From Streptomyces sp. DI166 (GTDB lineage: Bacteria > Actinomycetota > Actinomycetes > Streptomycetales > Streptomycetaceae): a DNA stretch of 38,914 bases. Location of the stretch: NCBI RefSeq assembly GCF_900091315.1, contig NZ_FLSP01000083.1:1-38914 (forward strand), given 5' to 3'. This document shows, in pieces, positions 32,342-38,914 of this stretch. The position numbers were made by a program, and so were the translations under genes. Numbering within the stretch: position 1 is the stretch's first letter; each line of letters begins with the position of its first letter. The notes under the pieces are model-generated. The model made no database searches. It saw only the letters and a program-made list of their open reading frames with translations, and was not told where the DNA came from.

Positions 32342-32563
32342 CTCGCCCCCGCCGCCCCTACCCGTCCCGTACCTGGGGGCTGCCGCCCCCAGACCCCCGA
32401 ATCGGCCCTGAACGGGCCTCGTCCTCAAACGCCGGACGGGCTATGAAGGGGCGCGGGGAACTGCGCGACCAGCCCCCACCCGGCCGCAGGCGAAGGACAA
32501 GCAACCGGGGTCGAAGGGGCGGAGCCCCTGGAGGATGGGACGGGTAGGGGCGGCGGGGGCGAG
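32342..32563. repeat. MITE-like element with 27-bp terminal inverted repeats
   Basis: The 27 bases at 32342-32368 (key core CGCCGCCCCTACCCGTCCC) are perfectly inverted at 32537-32563, enclosing about 168 bp. Inside are hairpins TGGGGGC-TGCC-GCCCCCA (32374-32391) and AGGGGC-GGA-GCCCCT (32515-32529). The inner text (ggcgcggggaactgcgcgacc...) is familiar to me as a recurrent intergenic repeat of Streptomyces. No flanking duplication is evident. It fills the gap between lhgO and trmB and contains no gene. Confidence 0.82.
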
Positions 32564-32568
32564 GAAAG

Positions 32569-33777
32569 TTACGCCTCCGCCAGCGCGGACAGGGCCCTTC
32601 GGGCCACTTCGCGCCCGATCGGCAGCGACGCCGTCGCCGCGGGCGAAGGCGCGTTCAGGACATGCACCGCCCGCACCCCCTCCCGAATCAGGAAGTCGTC
32701 CACCAGCGTCCCGTCCCGCAGCACGGCCTGCGCCCGCACCCCCGCCCCCGCAGGCACCAGATCCGCCTCGGTCACCGCAGGCAGCAACTGCCGCACCGCA
32801 CCCGTGAACGCCCCCTTGGACAGCGACCGCCGCAGCTCCCCCGCCCCGTACCGCCAGTGCCGCCGGGCTATCGCCCACGCCCCCGGCCACGCCAACGTCC
32901 CCGCCAGCTCACGGGGCCGGACCACGCCCCACCCGTACCCCTCCCGCGCCAGCGCCGGCACCGCGTTGGGCCCGACGTGCACGCCCCCGTCGACCCCCCG
33001 GGTCAGATGCACCCCGAGGAACGGAAACGCCGGATCCGGCACCGGATACACCAGCCCCCGCACCAGCGAGGCCCGCGCCAGCGAGTAGTACTCCCCCCGG
33101 AACGGCACGATCCGCATCCCCGGCGAGTCCCCCGTCAGACGGGCGACCTCGTCGCAGTACAGCCCGGCGCAGTTCACCAGCACCCGCCCGCGCACCACGT
33201 CCCCGGCGCGCGTCCGCACCGCGACCCCCAGCGACGCCCGCCGGTCCACGGCCACGGCCTCCGCCCCGTACCGGATCTCCGCCCCCGACGCCTCCCCGAG
33301 CCGCCGCGCGACCCCGGCGAAGTCGCAGATCCCGGTCGTCCCGACATGGATCGCCGCCAGCCCCCGCACCTCCGGCTCGTACTCGGCGATCTGCGCGGCC
33401 CCCAGCTCCCGCACCGGAATGCCGTTCTCCCGCCCGCGCTGCACCAGCGCGTGCAGCCGGGGCAGCTCCTCCCGCTCGGTGGCGACGATCAGCTTCCCGG
33501 TGACGGCGTGATCGATGTCGTACTCGGCGCAGAACTTGACCATCTCGGCGGCGCCGCGCACGGCGTACCGCGCCTTCAGCGACCCGGGCCGGTAGTAGAT
33601 CCCGCTGTGGATGACGCCGCTGTTGCGCCCGGTCTGGTGCCGGGCCGGCCCGGCCTCCTTCTCCAGCACGGTGACCCGCGTGCCCGGCGCGGCGCGCGTG
33701 ATCGCATACGCCGTGGACAACCCGACGATCCCGCCCCCGACCACGAGCACGTCACAGTCGTACGCCACCGACCGCAC
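32569..33777 (-). CDS. lhgO: L-2-hydroxyglutarate oxidase (LhgO-type FAD enzyme)
   Basis: The 402-residue product is given from GTG 33777, 8 nt after GGAGG; the ATG at 33783 is only 2 nt away from that site. The N-terminal FAD-binding fold begins CDVLVVGGGIVGLSTAYAI (GxGxxG). The family features GRNSGVIHSGIYYRPGSLKA and VPFRGEYYSL follow, and the C-terminus has APSPAATASLPIGREVA near the flavin. It oxidises L-2-hydroxyglutarate to 2-oxoglutarate, repairing a side product of central metabolism, probably passing electrons to the membrane quinone pool. No operon partner is clear; a MITE-like repeat separates it from trmB. Confidence 0.94.
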   Translation of the reverse strand: MRSVAYDCDVLVVGGGIVGLSTAYAITRAAPGTRVTVLEKEAGPARHQTGRNSGVIHSGIYYRPGSLKARYAVRGAAEMVKFCAEYDIDHAVTGKLIVATEREELPRLHALVQRGRENGIPVRELGAAQIAEYEPEVRGLAAIHVGTTGICDFAGVARRLGEASGAEIRYGAEAVAVDRRASLGVAVRTRAGDVVRGRVLVNCAGLYCDEVARLTGDSPGMRIVPFRGEYYSLARASLVRGLVYPVPDPAFPFLGVHLTRGVDGGVHVGPNAVPALAREGYGWGVVRPRELAGTLAWPGAWAIARRHWRYGAGELRRSLSKGAFTGAVRQLLPAVTEADLVPAGAGVRAQAVLRDGTLVDDFLIREGVRAVHVLNAPSPAATASLPIGREVARRALSALAEA

Positions 33778-33869
33778 CCGCATCACCTCCCGGCTTCGAT
33801 AGTGCACTGCGCCACTGACAATGCCCTCAAACCAGGAAGCGCTCGAACACCGGCCCGACCCCGGACGGC

Positions 33870-35294
33870 TCAGGCGGGCGTCATCAGCAGCGGGCGGGCC
33901 CGCTCGCGCAGCTCCACCACACGCGGCTCGTCGCCGTACGGCTCCAGGCGGTGCAGGAGGTCCTTCACGTACTCCGTGGTGCGCGCCGAGGAGATCCGGC
34001 CCGCGACCTCCACCGCCCGCACGCCCTGCTCGCACGCCGCGTCGAGGTTGCCGGACTCCAGCTCGGCGACCGCCGAGACGACCAGCCGCAGTCCGTGGCT
34101 GCGCACGAACTCCTCCGTCGGCTTCGACAGCGCCTGCTCCGTGAACCGGCGCACCTGGCGCGGTGCCTTCAGGTCGCGGTAGCACTCGGCGGCGTCCGCG
34201 CAGAAGCGGTCGTAGGAGTAGAAACCGAGCCAGGACGGGTCGTTGTCGCCCTCGCGGGAGCGTTCCAGCCAGCCCTCGGCGGCCTTCAGCGCGGCCCCGG
34301 CCGCCTGCGCGTCACCCGCGCGTGCGTGCGCGCGTGCCTCGACGAGCCGGAAGAAGCTCATGGTGCGGGCGGTGGCCAGGCCCCGGTTGCGCTCCAGCGC
34401 CGCCTGGGCGAGGTCGACGCCCTCGTCGCCGAAGCCGCGGTAGGTCGCCTGGAGGGACATGGAGGCGAGGACGTATCCACCCAGCGGGACGTCGGCCGCC
34501 GCGCGGGCCAGGCGCAGGGCCTGGATGTAGTAGCGCTGGGCGGCCTCCTGCTGGCCGGTGTCGAAGGCCATCCAGCCCGCGAGACGCGTCAGCTCGGCGC
34601 TCGCCCCGAACAGGGCGCGGCCCACTTCGTCGGAGTAGGAGCCGAGCAGCAGCGGCGCTGCCTCCACCCGCAGGCACTCGGGCACCATGGACGAACGCCA
34701 GTCGCCGCCTCCGTACTTGGAGTCCCAGCGCCTGGCGTCCTCGGCGGCCTCCCGCAGTTTCTGCACATCGCTGTGGCCGACTTTGACCGGTGCGCCGGAA
34801 CCCTCGGCCGGGCTCGCCTCACGCGCCACCGAGCTGTCGGCCGGGGTTATCAGCCACCGCGAGGCAGGCGTTGCGTATGCGCTCACTGCGAACGAGCCGG
34901 CGAGGGACTGCCAGATGCCGCCGGAGCCGGCCCGGCGGCCCGCGAGGTCGAGCCGGTACAGCTCGGTCGCCGACTTCACCGCCTGTCCGACGTCCCTGGG
35001 GAAGGCGAGGCCCACCTCGGGTGCGGGATCCGCGTCCGCCAGGCCGATCTCGTGGAGCGGCACCGGGCGGCCGAGCTTCTGGCCGATGGCGGCGGCGATG
35101 AGGTGCGGCGCCGCACCCTGCGGCACCATCCCCTTCGACACCCAGCGCGCCACCGACGTCTTGTCGTAGCGAAGTGTCAACCCGCGTTGAGCGCCAAGGT
35201 CGTTGACGCGACGCGCGAGTCCTGCGTTGCTGATTCCCGCGAGGGCGAGAACGGCGCCGAGCTTTTCGTTCGGCCCGCGTTGCTCCCTGGACAT
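33870..35294 (-). CDS. TPR-type regulatory protein of the NsdA / sporulation-associated group
   Basis: The 474-residue product starts at ATG 35294 after GAGGGG. Residues ~1-75 are a helical DNA-binding-like domain (LGAVLALAGISNAGLARRVNDLGAQRGLTLRYDKTSVARWVSKGMVPQ), which resembles an XRE-type HTH. The rest is TPR-like helical repeats (~200-470) with many Ala/Glu pairs, for example YIQALRLARAAADVPLGGYVLASMSLQATYRG. It matches the actinobacterial family containing NsdA, a negative regulator of sporulation and antibiotic production, and the conserved 'sporulation-associated protein' of this genomic position (from memory SCO4114). It probably controls development through protein contacts. It is divergent from the asparagine-synthase-like gene. 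Confidence 0.88.
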   Translation of the reverse strand: MSREQRGPNEKLGAVLALAGISNAGLARRVNDLGAQRGLTLRYDKTSVARWVSKGMVPQGAAPHLIAAAIGQKLGRPVPLHEIGLADADPAPEVGLAFPRDVGQAVKSATELYRLDLAGRRAGSGGIWQSLAGSFAVSAYATPASRWLITPADSSVAREASPAEGSGAPVKVGHSDVQKLREAAEDARRWDSKYGGGDWRSSMVPECLRVEAAPLLLGSYSDEVGRALFGASAELTRLAGWMAFDTGQQEAAQRYYIQALRLARAAADVPLGGYVLASMSLQATYRGFGDEGVDLAQAALERNRGLATARTMSFFRLVEARAHARAGDAQAAGAALKAAEGWLERSREGDNDPSWLGFYSYDRFCADAAECYRDLKAPRQVRRFTEQALSKPTEEFVRSHGLRLVVSAVAELESGNLDAACEQGVRAVEVAGRISSARTTEYVKDLLHRLEPYGDEPRVVELRERARPLLMTPA

Positions 35295-36010
35295 GCGCCA
35301 CCCCTCGACACAGACGGCTGCCGCGCTGGCATAACCACGCGGCATTCGTAAACCCAGCGTAGTTCGCCGCATCCCAAGCGTTAAGGGGCATTCTTCCGGA
35401 TGGCGGGATTGTGGTCCGTACTGAAGTGCGGTTCAGGTACGGACGGTTGCGTCGTGCTCCCGCTGTGTGGCTGTGCGCCCGTCCGTGCGCTCTTCTCCGG
35501 CCATCGGGGGAGCGATTCCATGGAGCCTGCGTGGGTCGGCCCGCTGTACTGGATCCAGTGGGCTGGGGGACACCGCCGCCTCCATCCCCGCGGGCGGCGG
35601 AACGGTCCGGGGGGCGGGTCCCGCCTCCCGGACTGCGCGCACCCCGAGTGGTGCGCAGGGCATGTGCGGAGAGTGGCCAAACCTGGTGCCGTCACGCCGA
35701 TTTGGCCGAAAATCGACCCTGCCTTCAGTGGGCGATTACCGCTCCCACCACGGAACTTGAGGGCGCGAAGGGTGTTCTTGGGGGAGTGAACCGGGGCGCA
35801 TTCGCGTCGCCGGGGCCAGGCGATCGCCTTGGCCTGCACGGGTGTTGACGCCGCGCCGGGCGGGCAACCAAGCCACATGGGGGCGCCCGCGGGGGCGCAT
35901 TCGGCGAATCTCCAGCGGTGCCGCCGCGTCTCCGGCGGGCCTCCTTCATGGCAGCATGGGGAACCGGTTCGTACGGTGCACTGGTTGTCCACAGCCTGTG
36001 GAGGCGTCAG
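35295..36010. other. 716-bp divergent intergenic region with a hairpin and a palindrome
   Basis: No supported gene is seen; several open frames exist on both strands but none has a ribosome site with sensible codon use. GTCCGTAC (35414-35421) pairs with GTACGGAC (35437-35444), and inside that TGAA pairs with TTCA. A DnaA-box-like TTGTCCACA lies at 35985-35993. A perfect 15-bp palindrome TCCACAGCCTGTGGA (35988-36002) runs into the ribosome site of the next gene. A region this long usually holds control elements for both neighbours. Confidence 0.5.
35988..36002. promoter_or_regulatory. Palindrome TCCACAG-C-CTGTGGA overlapping a ribosome binding site
   Basis: The perfect 15-bp palindrome ends inside GGAGG (36000-36004), the ribosome site of the asparagine-synthase-like gene. 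It may be an operator, or in RNA a hairpin that hides the ribosome site. The overlapping TTGTCCACA resembles a Streptomyces DnaA box. Confidence 0.5.
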
Positions 36011-38104
36011 ATGCGGTGGTTGGTGGGATGGAGCAGCACCGCCGCGGGAGCCGCCGGGATCGGCTCCGCGGGGGCCACCGGGCCCGACGGAGAGACGGTG
36101 CACCCGGTCGGGTCCCAACTCCTGTGGGGCGACCCCGATCCGCTGTGGGCGGTCGGCGACTGGCGGCCCGACGAGGTGCGCGTGGTGCAGGCCGACCCCC
36201 AGAACCGGATCGCCGTCCTCGGTATCTGCGGGGCCAGCGACGAGCAGCTGCGGGTCGGCCTGTTCGCCGCGCGGGGCGGGGCACTGCGCCATCTGACCGC
36301 CTGGCCCGGCAGCTACACGGCCGTCGTCCAGGTCGGCCGCCGGGTCATGGTCTGCGGCGATCTCGCGGGCGCCCGGCCGGTGTTCTACACCCCCTGGGCC
36401 GACGGCACCGCGTACGCGACCGCCGCCCTGCCGCTCGCCGACCTCATCGAGGCCAACCTCGACTTCGGCCACCTGGCCGCCCTGCTCGCCGCCCCCGACG
36501 TCCCCGCTGCCCTGGACGACTCCACCCCCTACGAGGGCGTACGGCGCATCCCGCCGGGCCACGCGCTGATCCTGCGGGCGGGCGCGCGCGAGATCGCCGG
36601 GTACGAGCCGGTCGCCTCCCTCGCGGTGGCGGCGCCGCCCGCAGACCCGGACAGCGCGGTGGACGCCGTACGGGACGCGCTGGTGGAGGCGGTACGGGCC
36701 CGGCTCTCCGCCCCCCGGCACGTCCCCGACATCGACCCTGGCCCCGTACCGGGCATGGGCCCCGCCGAACGCCGTGCCGCGCGCGGGATGCCCGTGCCCG
36801 GCATCGGGGCCGACCTCTCCGGCGGACCCGCCTCCGGCACCCTCGCCCTGCTCGCCGCGGGCCTGCCCGGTATGCCCGGCACCGTCCTCGGCCACGGCAC
36901 CGGCGCGGGGGAGCGGCTGCTCGCGGTCACCTTCAACGACCTCGCGGTACGCGGCCGGGAGTCCGAGCTGGAGCGGGCCGGGACCCTCGCGGCCAACCCG
37001 CGCCTGCACCACGTCGTGGTCACCGGCGGCGAGGAGACCCTCCCGTACGCCGATCTCGACGGCCCGCTCACCGACGAACCCGGCGCCTCCCTGGTGACGG
37101 CGGTACGCCACCGGGCCCGGCTCGCGGCGGGCAGCGCCGACCACTTCACCGGCTACGGCGCCCGCCAGGTCCTGGACGCCCATCCGGCGCGCCTGGCCGA
37201 CCTGCTGATGGACCGCAAGCGGCGCCACCTGGTGCGCCCCGTCGCCGCGCTCGCCAAGGCGGACGGCTCGGTGCTGGTCCCCGCGCGGGTCTACAGCGCG
37301 GCACGCAAGCTGTCCCGCACCCCGTACCGCGCGGGCCTGGAGGCGCTCGCCGAGCGTCTGCTCCACCGCCGGTTCGACGAACCCGGAGGTGCCGTGGGGG
37401 CGTCGCTGGCGGCGCTCACCTGGGCCAGACCCGGTCCGGCCGCGCGCTGGCTGACGGGTGAGGCACTGGCTGAAGTATCGGTTCGCCTGCAAGGGGCGAC
37501 CCACCGCTTCGGGGTCGGCCCGGGACAGCGCCCCGGCGACTACCGCGCGCGTGCGGCGCTCGCCCGGCACGCGTCCGACCTGCGCGTCCTGGAGCAGGCC
37601 GCCGAGATCCGCTCCCAGCGCCTGCACGCGCCGTTCCTCGACAACCAGGTCGTGCGCGCCTGCCGTGCGCTCCCCGAGGCCCTGCGCGTCCAGCCCGGCG
37701 CCCGCGCGGAGATCCTGCGCACGGTCCTGGAGAGCTCCGGAGTCGCCGACCTGCCGCCCGGCTGGGGCGCCCCGTCCCACGCCCCGGCGGCGCAGGCCGC
37801 CCGCACCGGGCTGCGGGTCGCCGCGAACGACCTGATGGCCCTCTTCGGCACCCCCCTGCTCGCGCAGGCCGGACTGGTCGAGGCCCGTGTGGTCCGCAAG
37901 GCGCTGCGCGCGGCCGCCGAGGGCGAGCCCCTCCCGCTGGACGGCCTCGCCGACCTGGTCTCCCTGGAGCTGTGGCTCACCCGTCTGCTGGCCCGCCGCG
38001 GCACCTGCTGGACCGGCACCCCGGCACGCGCGCGTGCCGTCCCCGCCGGCATCACCCCGCAGCGCAACGCCCTGGGCGCTGGCGCGACGGCCAGGCGGGC
38101 CTGA
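36011..38104 (+). CDS. Asparagine-synthase-like protein with degenerate catalytic motifs
   Basis: The 697-residue product starts at ATG 36011 (GGAGG 6 nt upstream). It resembles asparagine synthetase B and lasso-peptide cyclases: an N-terminal GATase-II-like half (~1-230, with YTAVVQVGRRVMVCGDLAGARPVFYT) and a C-terminal adenylating half (LEQAAEIRSQRLHAPFLDNQVV). Two key features are missing. Residue 2 is Arg, not the nucleophilic Cys, so it should not use glutamine; and the nucleotide-binding SGGxDS motif is SGGPAS (Asp replaced by Ala274). Activity is therefore doubtful; it could be a non-catalytic or altered-substrate member. Neighbours do not include lasso genes. Its position beside the TPR regulator seems conserved in Streptomyces (from memory), hinting at a role in development. 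Confidence 0.82.
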   Translation: MRWLVGWSSTAAGAAGIGSAGATGPDGETVHPVGSQLLWGDPDPLWAVGDWRPDEVRVVQADPQNRIAVLGICGASDEQLRVGLFAARGGALRHLTAWPGSYTAVVQVGRRVMVCGDLAGARPVFYTPWADGTAYATAALPLADLIEANLDFGHLAALLAAPDVPAALDDSTPYEGVRRIPPGHALILRAGAREIAGYEPVASLAVAAPPADPDSAVDAVRDALVEAVRARLSAPRHVPDIDPGPVPGMGPAERRAARGMPVPGIGADLSGGPASGTLALLAAGLPGMPGTVLGHGTGAGERLLAVTFNDLAVRGRESELERAGTLAANPRLHHVVVTGGEETLPYADLDGPLTDEPGASLVTAVRHRARLAAGSADHFTGYGARQVLDAHPARLADLLMDRKRRHLVRPVAALAKADGSVLVPARVYSAARKLSRTPYRAGLEALAERLLHRRFDEPGGAVGASLAALTWARPGPAARWLTGEALAEVSVRLQGATHRFGVGPGQRPGDYRARAALARHASDLRVLEQAAEIRSQRLHAPFLDNQVVRACRALPEALRVQPGARAEILRTVLESSGVADLPPGWGAPSHAPAAQAARTGLRVAANDLMALFGTPLLAQAGLVEARVVRKALRAAAEGEPLPLDGLADLVSLELWLTRLLARRGTCWTGTPARARAVPAGITPQRNALGAGATARRA

Positions 38105-38111
38105 ACCGCCG

Positions 38112-38914
38112 CTAGCGGCAGGAGAACTTCGACTCCGCCCAGTCCGCCAGCAGCAGCTTGTCGAAGTGGCTGTGCGGCTCCACCACCAGCCGTACGGTCC
38201 TGCGTCCCGTCAGATCGACCTGGACCGGGACCGCAGGGTCACCGCCCTTGATCATTCCGGACCGCCAGAGCCGTACCCCGTCGGCGTACACGGAGAAGTA
38301 GAACTTGCCCAGCATCAGGTTCATGTCGTCGGCGCCGACCAGGGCCCGGTAGGCGCTGCACTCCCGGTTGAGGTCGATGGTGACGGAGGACTCGCCGTGC
38401 ACGGTGACGCCGTGGGCGTACCGGGTGCCGTCGATCGAGACGCCGTAGCGCTGCCAGACCCAGCTGCTCTCGCCGATCCGCATCTCGGGCTCGGTGCCGT
38501 CGCCGGTGATGTCGTACGACAGCTCGCTCCACTGGTAGTCGGCCGGAGCGGGCGGCGGCGTCGGCGTCGGGGTGGGCGTCGGGGTCGGTGTGGGGGTGGG
38601 CCTCGGGGGGGTCGGCTTCGGCGTGGACGTCGGCTTCCTCGGCTCGGGCTCCGGCGTGGGGGTCGGGCTCGGCTTTGGAGTGGGCGTGGGCGTGGGGGTA
38701 GGCGCGGGCGCGACGGCGGGCGGGGCCGGCTGGGGCTGCTTCTTCGAGGGCGTGGGGTGCGGGGGACTCCGTCGACGACCGGCGCGTGGGAGGTCACCGG
38801 CGGTTTGGCGTCCGGCTCGGGGGCCGGGTCCTGGGTTCGCGGACCAGCGCGAGGGCGACCGCCGCCGCGGCCGCCGCGACCACACCGGCGGCGATACCGG
38901 CCTTCACCGGCGCG
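38112..38914 (-). pseudogene. NPCBM-domain protein with a Pro/Thr-rich linker, 5' end cut off, two apparent frameshifts
   Basis: Reading leftward, the C-terminal ~140 residues form an NPCBM-like galactose-binding-type domain (YQWSELSYDITGDG, YGVSIDGTRYAHGVTVHGESSVTIDLNREC). Before it is a (TP)n/(PT)n spacer of ~60 residues, as in exported wall-associated proteins. Upstream, the sense frame changes twice. A hydrophobic segment (AGIAAGVVAAAAAAVALALV) reads in one frame until ~38835, DPAPEPDAKPPVTSHAPVVDGV reads in a second until ~38765, and the spacer in a third. Each change is repaired by adding one C in a C-run (complement of GGG 38833-38835 and GGGGG 38761-38765). This is either a sequencing error or a real inactivation. 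The start is beyond the window. The role would be binding of surface polysaccharide. Confidence 0.8.

Noticed and set aside
35400..35848. Overlapping open frames in all three plus frames of the divergent region
   Set aside because: No ribosome sites, atypical composition (Pro/Arg/Cys-rich), and hairpin structures in the same stretch; treated as intergenic.
36011..38104. Lasso-peptide gene cluster
   Set aside because: The asparagine-synthase-like protein recalls lasso cyclases, but there is no RRE protein, no protease and no precursor peptide in the sequence on either side, and the SGGxDS motif is broken.

Overview
The window reads as chromosomal DNA of a Streptomyces-type actinomycete. Its GC content is very high, third codon positions are almost always G or C, starts are often GTG or TTG, and the gene families are typical of the genus: Spo0M, a TPR regulator of the NsdA/sporulation-associated type, a c-di-AMP (ydaO-type) riboswitch before an M23 peptidase, and BlaI-M56 pairs. 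From memory, the order M23 peptidase, PrsW, TrmB, LhgO, TPR regulator, asparagine-synthase-like protein is conserved core Streptomyces synteny (around SCO4108-SCO4115 in S. coelicolor); I could not check this.

Layout. 1-900: a terminator, tRNA-Lys(UUU) and a non-coding stretch with two inverted repeats. 918-7105: four same-strand genes for exported or membrane proteins, including a 1321-residue fusion of a lytic-transglycosylase-like domain, a golvesin-like domain and an SGNH hydrolase. 7223-9209: Spo0M, a TerB-like protein and a DUF4190-like membrane protein; the first two share a TTCTAC-N6-GTAGAA dyad in front of them. 9210-9440: nine degenerate ~26-bp tandem repeats. 9432-10750 (minus): a BlaI repressor and M56 metalloprotease pair. 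10771-12137: a TnpB-only IS200/IS605-type element inserted just upstream of blaI.

12292-19267 is a polymorphic toxin locus: a 2172-residue secreted RHS/YD-repeat protein carrying a HINT autoprocessing domain and a GIY-YIG nuclease tip, followed by a DUF4259 gene that is the probable immunity partner. The tip and the DUF4259 gene are visibly richer in A/T than the RHS body, as expected for an exchanged cassette. A PIN-domain toxin with a small partner gene follows (19556-20167), then a secreted beta-propeller protein, a small lipoprotein, and a pair of minus-strand genes (7-TM protein and 127-residue protein) that share an unusual glycine-rich motif.

24605-27006 is a compact flavin/pteridine-type module: MarR repressor, GTP cyclohydrolase II and a divergent reductase-deaminase whose two RibD domains are in reversed order. 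Three near-identical 18-bp dyads (consensus TGCTTNAANNTTGAAGCA) lie exactly in the two control regions, so the module looks like a single MarR regulon. 

27075-38914: an alginate-lyase-like lipoprotein, initiator tRNA-Met with terminator, the riboswitch-controlled M23 peptidase, PrsW with a PAY-repeat tail, TrmB, a MITE-like inverted-repeat element, LhgO, the TPR regulator, an asparagine-synthase-like protein with degenerate catalytic motifs, and a truncated NPCBM protein with two apparent single-base frameshifts at C-runs.
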